From the NCBI RefSeq assembly GCF_035917975.1, contig NZ_CP109130.1, positions 6,386,001 to 6,450,000 on the forward strand: DNA of 64,000 nt. Direction: 5' to 3'. Source of the DNA: Streptosporangium sp. NBC_01756 (GTDB lineage: Bacteria; Actinomycetota; Actinomycetes; Streptosporangiales; Streptosporangiaceae). How positions within the stretch are numbered: the stretch's first letter is position 1; every line of letters begins with the position of its first letter. A program made the translations under genes and the position numbers. Positions 41,706 through 50,599 of the stretch are shown piece after piece. The notes under the pieces are model-generated. The model did not search any database and had not been told where the DNA came from. It worked only from the letters and a program-made list of their open reading frames with translations.

Positions 41706-44700
41706 CTAGGCCCGCAGGCGCAGTCCCCGAGGAGTCGGGTGGAACCCGGCGTCCTCCAGGGCGGCGCCCAGCGGGGAGTCGTTGATGGCGGCGCCGTCCG
41801 CCCGCTCCACGGTCAGTTTGCCGAGGGCGCCGTCGCGGACGGCCAGGGCCAGCGCGTCCACGGCGGGCCTGAGACGGTCGTCGTCGGTGAAGGACAGCAG
41901 GGTCTTGCCGCCGCGTTCGACGTAGAGCACCAGGTGCCCGTCCACGAGCACCACCAGAGAGCCCGCCTTCCGGCCCGGCTTGTGGGACACCTCGCCGGGA
42001 TGGGCGGGCCAGGACAGGGCCGCACCGTACGGGTTGGCCGGATCGGCCGCCGCCAGCACCACCGCTCGCCGGCTGTCTTTGTCCGGTTTCCGGGTGCTCC
42101 ACGGGTCGGATGGGCTCTCGCCCGGTGGCGCGGCGGTGGCGCGCATCCGGTCGACGGCTCCGGGGAGGGCGAACTGGGCGCCGCCCAGCCCCTCGACGAA
42201 ATAGCCCCGGCGGCACCGGCCGCTCTCCTCGAAGGCGCGGAGCACCTGGTAGATCGCGGCGAACCCACCGGGTAGCCGCTCGGCGGTCACCGCGCCCCGC
42301 GTCACCACACCGTGCCGCTCCAGCAGTACCTCGGCCTGGGCGTGCGCCCGCTGGGTCGGGTCGCCGGCCGCCTGCGGCAGCAGCCACCAGCGTCCGCCCA
42401 CGGTCGGCGGCCCGCTCCGGGTGGGCAGCACCGGCCGCCGCCTGCGCGTCGTGGCCGGCCGGTGGGCGGGCCGGCCGGTGCCGAGCGTGGCCCGCAGCGG
42501 TGCGAGCGTGTCACCGGTGACCCGCCCGGCCCACACCAGGTCCCACACGGCGGCGGCCAGCATCGCGTCATCCGGGACCGGTCCGGCCGGCAGGGAACCG
42601 ACCCGGCCCGCCACCTCCCGGAAGAACAGTGCTCCGCCACCGCCGAGCACCTCCACGACCGCCTCGTGGAGCGGGGTGAGGGTGATCTCCAGCGGCTCGG
42701 GCATCAGCACGGGGGCGGTGTCGGCGAAGTACAGGGCCACCCAGCCGTCCCCGCCCGGCAGGGACCCCTGCCCCGCCCAGACGACCTCACCGGAGGACGT
42801 CAGCTCGTCCAGCAGCGACGGGTCGTATCCGGGCACCCTCGAGGGCAGGATCAGCGTCTCCAGCGCGGAGGCGGGCACCGCCGCCCCCTGGAGCTGCTCG
42901 ACCGCGCCGACCAGCGCGTCGATGGGCGGCCTGCCCCGTTGCGGGCTGCCGGTGATGCCGTGCCAGGCGGGGGCGAAGGCGGCCAGGGTCTCGGGGGTGA
43001 CCGGCTCCACCTCCTTGCGGAGCCGGGCCAGGGATCTGCGGCGCAGCATCCGCAACACCCCGGCGTCGCACCACTCCTCTCCCCGCCCACCCGGCCTGAA
43101 CTCCCCGTTCACCACCCGGCCGGAGGCGGCCAGGCGGCGCAGCGCGTCGGTGACGACCGCCGGGCCGAGACCGAACCTGGCGGCGGCCGTGTCGGCCGGG
43201 AACGGGGTGCGGCTGCGGGCGTGCCGGGCGACCAGATCGCCCAGCGGGTCGTCCACCGGCTCCAGGAAGGCGTGCGGCACCCCCACCGGCAGCGGCACGC
43301 CGAGCGCGTCGCGCAACCGAGCGGCGTCCTCGATCGCCGCCCACTGCTCCTGCCCGGCCACCCGTACCCGGATCGCCCGCCGGGCGCCCTCCAAGTCGGC
43401 CAGCCAGGTGGGGTCGCCCTCGCGCAGGCTCACGTCGGTCGCGAGGAGGGGACCGTGCGAGCGGAGCAGGTCGGCCAGGTCCTCGGCGTCACGGAGCGGC
43501 CGGTCCAGCCGGGCCAGTTCGCGCTCGGTGTCGGCGATCACGTCGGGGTCGAGCAGTTCGCGCAGGTCCGCCTGGCCCAGCAGTTCGGCCAGCAGGCTCG
43601 TGTCGAGCGCGAGTGCCTGGGCGCGGCGCTCGGCCAGCGGGGCGTCCCCCTCGTACATGAACGCGCCGACATAGTTGAACAGCAGCGACGCCGCGAACGG
43701 AGACGCCTGGGAGGTCTCGACCTCGACCAGCCGCACCCGCCGCGCCGAGATGTCCCGCATGAGCTGGACCAGCCCAGGAACGTCGAACACGTCCTGCAGG
43801 CACTCACGCATCGTCTCCAGCACCACCGGGAACGAACCGTAGCGGCCGGCCACGTTCAGCAGGTGCGAGGCCCGCTGACGCTGCTGCCAGAGCGGGGTGC
43901 GCCTGCCGGGCGTGCGGCGCGGTAGCAGCAGGGACCGTCCCGCGCACTCCCGGAACCTCGCCGCGAACAGCGCCGACCCACCGAGCTCCTCGGTGACGAT
44001 CTGCTCGATCTCCTCCGCGTCGAAGGTCGCCACGTCCGACGGGGGACCGGAGAGGGTGTCGGGGATGCGCAGCACGATCCCGTCGTCGGAGTGGACGGCC
44101 TGGACGTCGACGCCGTAGCGCTCCCGCAGCCGCCGCCCGATCGCCAGGGCCCACGGCGCGTGCACCCGCGCCCCGTACGGTGAGTGCACCACGACCCGCC
44201 AGTCGCCCAACTCGTCGTGGAACCGTTCGACCACCAGCGTCCGGTCGTCCGGCACGTATCCGGTGGCCTCCCGCTGCTCGGCCAGGTAGGAGAGCAGGTT
44301 GGCCGCGGCGAACTCGTCGAGTCCGGCCGCTCTGATCCGCTCCAGCGCCCCCCCGCGCGCCGAACCTTCCGGCCCGGCCCCGGTGTCGGCGCCCGCGGCC
44401 GACATCTCGCGGAGGAACGCGCCGATCGCCCTGCCCAGCTCAGCCGGCCGCCCCGCGTTGTCACCGTGCCAGAACGGCAGCTTGCCCGGCTGACCGGGCG
44501 CGGGGGAGACCAGCACCCGGTCGGCCGTGATGTCCGCGATCCGCCAGGAGGTCGCACCCAGCACGAACACGTCCCCGACCCGGGACTCGTAGACCATCTC
44601 CTCGTCCAGCTCGCCGACCCGGGAGGACTTCTCTCCGACCAGGAAGACGCCGAAGAGCCCTCGGTCGGGGATCGTGCCGCCGTTGGTGACGGCCAGCCGC

Positions 44701-46532
44701 TGGGCCCCGGGCCGGCCCCGCAGGGTGCCGGTGACCCGGTCCCACACGATGCGCGGGCGCAGCTCGGCGAACTCCTCACTCGGGTAACGCCCCGCGAGCA
44801 TGTCGAGCGTCGCCTCCAGCGCGCTGCGGGGCAGCGTCCGATAGGGGGCGGCCCGCCGCAGGAGGGTCTCCAGCTCGTCGACCGTCCACTCGTCGAGCGC
44901 GGTCATCGCCACGATCTGCTGGGCGAGCACGTCGAGGGGGTTGCGGGGATAGCGGAGTTCCTCGATCTCCCCGCTTCTCATCCGCTCGGCCACCACGGTC
45001 GTCTGGACCAGGTCCCCCCGGTACTTCGGGAAGATCACACCCCGTGAGACGGCCCCCACCTGGTGCCCGGCCCGGCCGATCCGCTGCAGGCCGCTGGCCA
45101 CGCTCGGCGGCGACTCCACGCAGGCGACCAGGTCCACCGAGCCCATGTCGATGCCGAGCTCCAGGCTGGAGGTCGCGACCACCGCCGGCAGCCGCCCCGA
45201 CTTGAGCGCCTCCTCGATCTGGGAGCGCTCCTCCTTCGACACCGACCCGTGGTGCGCCCGCACGATCTCCGGAATCGCCCCCTTGGCGGCCCCGGCCTGG
45301 GCCATCATCGCCGCGGGCGTGGACAGGGAGGCGGGCGGCGCGGCCGGGCCGACGGGCGGCGTGGACAGGGAGGCGGGCGGCGTGGGGAACCCCTCCGCCC
45401 AGTGCGCGGGCTCCTGCGCCGGCGCGCCGTCGGTCCTGCGCTCCCATGCCAGCTCGTTGAGACGGGTGCACAGCCGCTCGGCCAGCCGCCGGGAGTTGGC
45501 GAAGACGATCGTCGAGCTGTGCTCTCCGATCAAGTCGAACAGCCGCTCCTCCACATGCGGCCAGATGGTCCGCCGGGCCGGTGGCTCGACCAGCCACTGG
45601 TCGTCGTCATCGGGCCGGGGCGGTCGCGGGGCGCCGTCGAGCTCGGTCATGTCCTCGATCGGGACGACCACCTCGATCTCGATCTCCTTCTCGGAGGGCG
45701 GCTGGACCACCGTCGCGGGGCGGGAGCCGCCGAGGAAGGCGGCCACCTCGCTCACCGGCCGGACGGTCGCCGACAGGCCGATGCGCTGTGCGGGCTCGGG
45801 GAGCAGGGCGTCGAGCCGCTCCAGGCTGAGGGCCAGGTGCGCACCGCGCTTGGTGGCGGCCACCGCGTGCACCTCGTCGACGATCACCGTCTGCACTCCC
45901 CGCAGCGCCTCGCGGGCCTGGCTGGTCAGCAGCAGGAACAGTGACTCCGGGGTGGTGATGAGGATGTCCGCCGGCCTGGCCGCGAAACGGCGCCGCTCCT
46001 GTGCCGGGGTGTCGCCCGAGCGGATCGCCACCGAGATCTCCGGCACCGCGAGTCCGAGCCGCCGCGCGGTCTGCCGCATTCCCGCCAGCGGGGCCCGGAG
46101 GTTGCGCTCGACGTCCACCGCCAAAGCCTTGAGCGGGGACACGTAGAGCACTCGGCACAGACCGGCGGGCCCGTCGTCCTCGGCACGGGAGCGGTCTCGC
46201 GTGCGGGTGCCGCCCGCGCCGCCGGGTCCGCCGGACGGCTCCGAGGGCCGTCGGTCCGGTGTGCGCCCGCCGCCCGCCGTCCCTCCGTCCGGCTTCCCGT
46301 CCGGCTCCCCGGCCGCATGCTCGGTGGCCAGGCGGTCGAGCGACCACAGGAAGGCGGCCAGCGTCTTGCCGGAGCCGGTGGGCGCGACCACCAGCGTGTT
46401 GTCCCCCCGGGCGATCGACGTCCACGCCCCCTCCTGGGCGGCGGTGGGGGAGGCGAAGGCACCGGCGAACCAGTCCCTGGTCACGGGGCTGAAGTGGTCG
46501 AGCGCTGATCCGGTCACGGCTCCATAGTGCAT
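41706..46532 (-). CDS. lhr: Large Lhr-type ATP-dependent helicase
   Basis: 1608 residues from ATG at 46532 (GTG at 46520 is an alternative; upstream codons are not family-like). Helicase core: AAQEGAWTSIARGDNTLVVA, Walker A APTGSGKT, DEVH box VIVDEVHAVA, motif III GLSATV, motif VI LQRIGRAGHQ. A Pro/Gly-rich insert occurs near residue 80. The large Lhr C-terminal part follows (winged-helix and beta-barrel domains). Lhr is a 3'-5' DNA and RNA:DNA helicase in DNA repair, often part of mutagen-inducible regulons. No SOS box was seen at this gene. Confidence 0.93.
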   Translation of the reverse strand: MHYGAVTGSALDHFSPVTRDWFAGAFASPTAAQEGAWTSIARGDNTLVVAPTGSGKTLAAFLWSLDRLATEHAAGEPDGKPDGGTAGGGRTPDRRPSEPSGGPGGAGGTRTRDRSRAEDDGPAGLCRVLYVSPLKALAVDVERNLRAPLAGMRQTARRLGLAVPEISVAIRSGDTPAQERRRFAARPADILITTPESLFLLLTSQAREALRGVQTVIVDEVHAVAATKRGAHLALSLERLDALLPEPAQRIGLSATVRPVSEVAAFLGGSRPATVVQPPSEKEIEIEVVVPIEDMTELDGAPRPPRPDDDDQWLVEPPARRTIWPHVEERLFDLIGEHSSTIVFANSRRLAERLCTRLNELAWERRTDGAPAQEPAHWAEGFPTPPASLSTPPVGPAAPPASLSTPAAMMAQAGAAKGAIPEIVRAHHGSVSKEERSQIEEALKSGRLPAVVATSSLELGIDMGSVDLVACVESPPSVASGLQRIGRAGHQVGAVSRGVIFPKYRGDLVQTTVVAERMRSGEIEELRYPRNPLDVLAQQIVAMTALDEWTVDELETLLRRAAPYRTLPRSALEATLDMLAGRYPSEEFAELRPRIVWDRVTGTLRGRPGAQRLAVTNGGTIPDRGLFGVFLVGEKSSRVGELDEEMVYESRVGDVFVLGATSWRIADITADRVLVSPAPGQPGKLPFWHGDNAGRPAELGRAIGAFLREMSAAGADTGAGPEGSARGGALERIRAAGLDEFAAANLLSYLAEQREATGYVPDDRTLVVERFHDELGDWRVVVHSPYGARVHAPWALAIGRRLRERYGVDVQAVHSDDGIVLRIPDTLSGPPSDVATFDAEEIEQIVTEELGGSALFAARFRECAGRSLLLPRRTPGRRTPLWQQRQRASHLLNVAGRYGSFPVVLETMRECLQDVFDVPGLVQLMRDISARRVRLVEVETSQASPFAASLLFNYVGAFMYEGDAPLAERRAQALALDTSLLAELLGQADLRELLDPDVIADTERELARLDRPLRDAEDLADLLRSHGPLLATDVSLREGDPTWLADLEGARRAIRVRVAGQEQWAAIEDAARLRDALGVPLPVGVPHAFLEPVDDPLGDLVARHARSRTPFPADTAAARFGLGPAVVTDALRRLAASGRVVNGEFRPGGRGEEWCDAGVLRMLRRRSLARLRKEVEPVTPETLAAFAPAWHGITGSPQRGRPPIDALVGAVEQLQGAAVPASALETLILPSRVPGYDPSLLDELTSSGEVVWAGQGSLPGGDGWVALYFADTAPVLMPEPLEITLTPLHEAVVEVLGGGGALFFREVAGRVGSLPAGPVPDDAMLAAAVWDLVWAGRVTGDTLAPLRATLGTGRPAHRPATTRRRRPVLPTRSGPPTVGGRWWLLPQAAGDPTQRAHAQAEVLLERHGVVTRGAVTAERLPGGFAAIYQVLRAFEESGRCRRGYFVEGLGGAQFALPGAVDRMRATAAPPGESPSDPWSTRKPDKDSRRAVVLAAADPANPYGAALSWPAHPGEVSHKPGRKAGSLVVLVDGHLVLYVERGGKTLLSFTDDDRLRPAVDALALAVRDGALGKLTVERADGAAINDSPLGAALEDAGFHPTPRGLRLRA

Positions 46533-46739
46533 GGCCCCACTGACAGAACCGGTCATCGTCGGAAACGCCCCACGGCTGGAACCGGTTGTCTCCATCCGGC
46601 CCTGCCGCCGGAGGCGGGCGCGAGGGGGACGCCGTACGGCATGCCCAAAGATCTACGTTGCTCGTCGCTCCCCGGGGAACCGACCCGGAGAGGATCATGG
46701 ACGTTCACCCGGCCCGTCCGCCCCGCGGTCGTCTCCGCC

Positions 46740-46893
46740 GGCGGCCTGCGGTCCCTCCGCTCACCCGGGCCGCCGGTCGGAACGGCTGCTCGCCGGTCGG
46801 CTCGGTTCCGTCGCACGGCGGCCTGCGGTCCCTCCGTTCACCCCGGCTGCCGGTCGGAACGGCTGCTCGCCGGTCGGCTCGGTTCCGTCGCAC
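46740..46893. repeat. 77-bp tandem duplication upstream of lhr
   Basis: 46740-46816 and 46817-46893 share GGCGGCCTGCGGTCCCTCCG at the start and GGCTCGGTTCCGTCGCAC at the end, with only a few differences. It lies in the 542-bp gene-free stretch 46533-47074; the rest of that stretch contains no recognisable gene on either strand. Confidence 0.88.
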
Positions 46894-47074
46894 CGGACGA
46901 CCGGGAGGGGAGACCGCCACCGGGTCCGCGTTCCCGGACCCCGGCACGTCCATGGAGACCGTGAAGAAGATCCCCGCCACCGCGGCGTGACGGCCGGGGA
47001 AGGTTCGCGGCGGCCCGTCGCGGAGATAGAGATCGGACAAGCATCGGGCAGTGAGCCAGCGAGGTGACCCAGCG

Positions 47075-47563
47075 GTGAGCATCGACCATCCGGCGGTGGA
47101 GACGGCACGCGAGAGAATCAGGGCGGAGCGTTTGCGAGAACACCGGCCGCCGAGCAGCGCGCGGGGCCTGCACCACTTCGCACTGATCTCTTCCGACGTC
47201 GAGACGACGATCGCGTTCTACCAGGACCTCCTGGAGTTCCCGTTGACGGAGATTTTCGAAAACCGCGACCACCGGGGATCGAGCCACTTCTTCTTCGACA
47301 TCGGCGGTGGCAACCTGCTGGCCTTCTTCGACTTCCCCGGGCTCGACCTCGGTCCCTACAGAGAGGTGCTCGGCGGTCTGCACCACATCGCCGTCTCCGT
47401 CGATCCGTCGACCTGGGAGCGGTTACGGGGCAAGCTGGAGGCTGCGGGCGTGGCGCACCAGATCGAGAGCGGCGCCTCGATCCACTTCAGGGACCCCGAC
47501 GGAGCCCGTCTGGAGCTGCTCGCCGACCCGCTCGGCGAGATGTACGGCTCCCGCGTCCTCTGA
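47075..47563 (+). CDS. VOC (glyoxalase/dioxygenase fold) protein
   Basis: 162 residues from GTG at 47075, GAGGTGA upstream (GTG at 47051 is a longer alternative). Two beta-alpha-beta-beta-beta modules: GLHHFALISSDVETTIAFYQ and GLHHIAVSVDPSTWERLRGK. Metal ligands are the His in each GLHH motif and the Glu in GARLELLADP. VOC enzymes include glyoxalase I, epimerases and extradiol dioxygenases; the substrate is unknown here. A gene of this class beside the recA region occurs in relatives. Confidence 0.85.
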   Translation: MSIDHPAVETARERIRAERLREHRPPSSARGLHHFALISSDVETTIAFYQDLLEFPLTEIFENRDHRGSSHFFFDIGGGNLLAFFDFPGLDLGPYREVLGGLHHIAVSVDPSTWERLRGKLEAAGVAHQIESGASIHFRDPDGARLELLADPLGEMYGSRVL

Positions 47564-47672
47564 CACGGACGGGTCCGCACGTCCTCATGTCCTCCGTCTC
47601 CCGGGTGCGGATCGCCGCGCCGCGCGCCCCTGCCCGGTCACGGGCATGCCGGGGAGGGGCCACACTTGGGGG

Positions 47673-47867
47673 ATGCGCCTGTCGGAGTTCTGGAACCGGA
47701 TGAAACTACACTTCGGCGATCCGTACGCGGAGTCGTGGGCCCGCGACTACAACATCGCCGAGCTGGGCGGCCGGACCGTGAACCAGGCGCTGGCCGACGG
47801 CATCGCCGCGAAGGACGTCTGGCGGGCCGTGTGCGGAGTGTCCGACGTCCCCGCCCGGCTGCGCTGA
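47673..47867 (+). CDS. DUF3046 protein
   Basis: 64 residues from ATG at 47673, preceded by GGGGG. The sequence MRLSEFWNRMKLHFGDPYAE, SWARDYNIAELGGRTVNQAL and KDVWRAVC is characteristic of DUF3046, a small actinobacterial family regularly encoded just upstream of recA (as Rv2738c in M. tuberculosis). The function is unknown. Confidence 0.92.
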   Translation: MRLSEFWNRMKLHFGDPYAESWARDYNIAELGGRTVNQALADGIAAKDVWRAVCGVSDVPARLR

Positions 47868-47904
47868 AACACGGAGGCGCCGGAGGACCGGGTGCGCGAC
47901 ACCG

Positions 47905-48252
47905 CCAGGCCCGGGCGCCGGAGGGGGCGGTGTGCGGGGGCGCCCGGACGGTGGCGGAGCCGACGGAGATGTCCCGGGCCAGGCGGCCCTCGGCGGCTTG
48001 CTCGGCCTGGATCGCGGTCGGCGGCATCTGCCAGGTTCCGTCGGCCGACCAGCGGCGGTGCCGCCTATAGAACGTGATCCACGGGCCGAACCGCTCGGAC
48101 AGATCACGCCAGGGCAGTCCGGTCCGGGCCCGGTGCGACACGCCGTCGATCGTCGGGCGACGGTCATTCCACCGTCCGCCCCGACGGCCACCCTCGGGTA
48201 GCAGCGGTTCCAGCCGCTCCCGCTCCACGCTTGTCGAGTCACCATGACCCAC
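47905..48252 (-). pseudogene. IS5-family transposase N-terminal remnant
   Basis: From ATG at 48252: RERLEPLLPEGGRRGGRWND, GVSHRARTGLPWRDLSERFG, PWITFYRRHRRWSADGTW is the N-terminal DUF4096 part of IS5-group transposases. About 115 codons remain. The following region is shifted and eroded, and the catalytic DDE portion is absent. A possible element end (CTTAAGAACCAGCTC at about 48292) lies on the upstream side. The element is dead and sits in the DUF3046-recA interval of the conserved block. Confidence 0.8.
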
Positions 48253-48338
48253 GTACCAATCGTGACAACATCACCACAATCAGTCAGTAGATCTTAAGAA
48301 CCAGCTCTGGCCGTCAATTCCAACGCCCACAGACATGA

Positions 48339-49226
48339 TCAATCGGGGTTGACCGTGGACGCCTCGCTGCGGCTCTCGGGGACGGCAGTGCCGGCGGTGT
48401 TGGCCTGGAGAAACGAGGTGAGGGCGGCGGCGACCTCGGCGGGCCGTTCGGCGTGGGGCAGGTGGCCCGTACCGTCGAAGACACGGAGTTCGGCATGGGG
48501 CAGGGCGGTGCGTAGGCGCTCGGGCTCGGGCATCGGAGTGACACGGTCCCTGCGCCCCCAGAGTACGAGAGTGGGAACGCCCCGGTCGTCGTTGCGCCGG
48601 TAGAGGGTGCCGGCGTCGTGGACGGGCATCCGGCGCACGGAGGAGAGCACGGCCCGCTGAAATCCGGGCGCGGTGGCGTAGGGACGGAACCGCGAGCGCA
48701 ACGCCTGGACGACATCGGGCCGGTCGGAGTAATCGGGCAGGCGGGACAACAGGACGGCGGTGCCGGCGACCGCGAGCAGCGCGTCGCCGAGCACCGGACG
48801 CTGCATCAGCCGCACGGCCGGGGACATGCGGACGCCGAAGCCGTCCGGCGCGACGTAGGTCAGACTCGCCACCCGTTCGGGACGGCGGTCGGTGAAGCGG
48901 GCGGTGACGAGGGCTCCGAACGCGAGCGCGACCAGGTGCACGGGCCCGGTCGGCTGGACATGGTCGAGCAACTCGGTGAGCTGGCGGTCGAAGGCGTCGG
49001 CGTCGTAGGAGATGCGCGGTGCGGCCGAGGCGCCCCGGCCGATCAGGTCGTAGCGCAGTACGCGGTGGCCGTTGGCGGCGACGGTGTCGGCAAGGCCGTC
49101 CCAGACGAACATCGGCAGGGTGGCGCCGGGCACGAAAACGACGAGGGGCGCGTCGGCCGGCCCGTCGAGTCGGTAGTGGGTACGGCCGGCGGGCAGATCG
49201 AGGAACTGGTCGGTCAGGTCAGGCAC
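48339..49226 (-). CDS. Alpha/beta-hydrolase lacking the nucleophile serine
   Basis: 295 residues from GTG at 49226, overlapping the MarR gene by eight bases. Fold motifs are present: oxyanion-side VVFVPGATLPMFVWDGLAD, YDLIGRGASAAP, acid strand LWGRRDRVTP and catalytic His FDGTGHLPHAERP. The nucleophile elbow, normally G-x-S-x-G, reads VALAFGALVTA, with Ala (GCG) where Ser should be. It is therefore probably a pseudoenzyme or uses another mechanism. It is translationally coupled to the MarR regulator upstream. Confidence 0.85.
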   Translation of the reverse strand: MPDLTDQFLDLPAGRTHYRLDGPADAPLVVFVPGATLPMFVWDGLADTVAANGHRVLRYDLIGRGASAAPRISYDADAFDRQLTELLDHVQPTGPVHLVALAFGALVTARFTDRRPERVASLTYVAPDGFGVRMSPAVRLMQRPVLGDALLAVAGTAVLLSRLPDYSDRPDVVQALRSRFRPYATAPGFQRAVLSSVRRMPVHDAGTLYRRNDDRGVPTLVLWGRRDRVTPMPEPERLRTALPHAELRVFDGTGHLPHAERPAEVAAALTSFLQANTAGTAVPESRSEASTVNPD

Positions 49227-49695
49227 CGTCGGGGCTTCCTTCGTTGAGGAGGTGGCGGGTGGCAGGAGAGGCCTGGGCGATGGTGTCGTGGGCGAGGCCG
49301 CGCATGATTCGCCGCCAACCCTCGATCGAGGCCGGGCCGGCGGCACCGAAGACGGCGGACAGATGGGCGAGCTGGGGGCCGGTGGCGGCGCGTTCGAGCG
49401 CCTGCCCCTCGGCGGTGGCCGACAGCGACCGCTCGCGCCCGCTGCGTGCGGAGACGTCGCCCGTGACCAGGCCGCGGCGCCGCAGGTCCGACAGCGGTCG
49501 GTGCAGCGCCTGGCGGGAGATGCCGAGCGCCGCGGCCAACTCGCCGACGCTGATGCCGGTGGTGCGGGCCACGACGTACAGCACCCGGTGATGCACCCGG
49601 CTGAGCCCGTGCTCGGCGAGCACGGGGTCGGCGTCATCGACGAAGGAACGCCAGCCAAGGAAGAACAGTGCGACATCACGCTCGTCTACGAACAC
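49219..49695 (-). CDS. MarR-family regulator
   Basis: 158 residues if started at GTG 49695; the frame stays open to an ATG at 49830, but the extra 45 residues are unlike the family and a near-perfect palindrome lies across them. MarR core: VHHRVLYVVARTTGISVGEL, ALGISRQALHRPLSDLRRRG, then a wing (TGDVSARSGRERSLSATAEG). It overlaps the coupled alpha/beta-hydrolase gene, which it presumably controls together with itself. Start choice is uncertain because no Shine-Dalgarno is seen for either. Confidence 0.8.
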   Translation of the reverse strand: MFVDERDVALFFLGWRSFVDDADPVLAEHGLSRVHHRVLYVVARTTGISVGELAAALGISRQALHRPLSDLRRRGLVTGDVSARSGRERSLSATAEGQALERAATGPQLAHLSAVFGAAGPASIEGWRRIMRGLAHDTIAQASPATRHLLNEGSPDGA

Positions 49696-49710
49696 ATCAA
49701 CAATGTTGAC
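49696..49710. promoter_or_regulatory. MarR-type operator palindrome
   Basis: ATCAACAATGTTGAC is an inverted repeat (TCAACA / TGTTGA) immediately upstream of the preferred MarR start codon. TTGA-type palindromes of this length are usual MarR targets. It implies autoregulation. Confidence 0.55.
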
Positions 49711-50021
49711 GCATTCCAGCGGAGCTGGGCAAGTGGGCCCTCCACTCGGATCGGCGTCACCGGGGATGAGGTGGCTGTGAGTGATGGGCTCCCATCCGAT
49801 GGGAATCCGGATCGCATCGTGGCTGTTCATCGGCCCCGTGAGGAGACCGACATCCCGGACGACCGCGGAGCGCCATGGCTTCGCATCCTGATCGAGGCTG
49901 CTGTCGGAAGACTTTGACCTGGCCTTTCTCGCTACCTTGCCCTTGCCGGCGCCGACCCGGGTGGAGGGCCGCTCGGGCAGCCCCGGTGATCTGGCTCCGC
50001 GCCTGATCCAGGAAACGGCTC

Positions 50022-50327
50022 TCAGCCGTCAGACGCGTTCCGAGGGGTGCCGTCCAGCAGCTTTCCGAGCAGGTCGGCCACGTGGACCGGCTCCTCGGCA
50101 CGCCCCTGGCCGCCCGGCGACCACAGAAAAAGCCAGCCGTCCGCAGCCGGGCCGGCGAAGACGATCGTCTGTCTGCCGCTGCGCGGATGCCATACCCACA
50201 GCACCGGAGCGCCGGTTCCGAGCATGCGGCTCGCCAGCCCCCGGGCGGCCAGTTCGGTGGCCAGGGACTCAAGGTGGGCCAGGCGTTGCCGGGCGAACTC
50301 GGCGGTCACATCGGGCACATCAGGCAC
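50022..50327 (-). CDS. Hypothetical protein of about 100 residues
   Basis: 101 residues from GTG at 50327 (GTG at 50309 also possible). The sequence ARQRLAHLESLATELAARGL, VLWVWHPRSGRQTIVFAGPA and DGWLFLWSPGG suggests one long helix and a small beta sheet. I do not recognise a family. Codon use is normal for the organism. It lies alone between the MarR gene and recA; the 191 bases 49831-50021 downstream hold nothing recognisable. Confidence 0.6.
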   Translation of the reverse strand: MPDVPDVTAEFARQRLAHLESLATELAARGLASRMLGTGAPVLWVWHPRSGRQTIVFAGPAADGWLFLWSPGGQGRAEEPVHVADLLGKLLDGTPRNASDG

Positions 50328-50479
50328 CTCGGGATCCGTTTTCCTTCAGCATCGCCCCAGGTCAGCTCATTGACAACACGACACATGGAATGCCCGGGAA
50401 TGTCTCCTCCAAGATGGGGTCCACCGTCCTCCGTGGCCTGCGGCGTCCGGGAAACACGTGACGGAGTCGAGCCACGATC

Positions 50480-50491
50480 GAACAGTCGTTC
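50480..50491. promoter_or_regulatory. SOS box (LexA site) upstream of recA
   Basis: GAACAGTCGTTC matches the actinobacterial/Gram-positive SOS consensus GAAC-N4-GTTC exactly. It is 109 bases before the recA start, followed by an AT-rich CTATATT that may be the -10 region. Confidence 0.85.
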
Positions 50492-50599
50492 GGCTATATT
50501 GGTCACGCCGTCACTCGTGGCGTGCTCTCCAGAAAATGTCGGTGGCACCCCGTAGCTTTCTGGCAACCGATTCAACCCGCGACCCTTCAGGGGGCTCCC

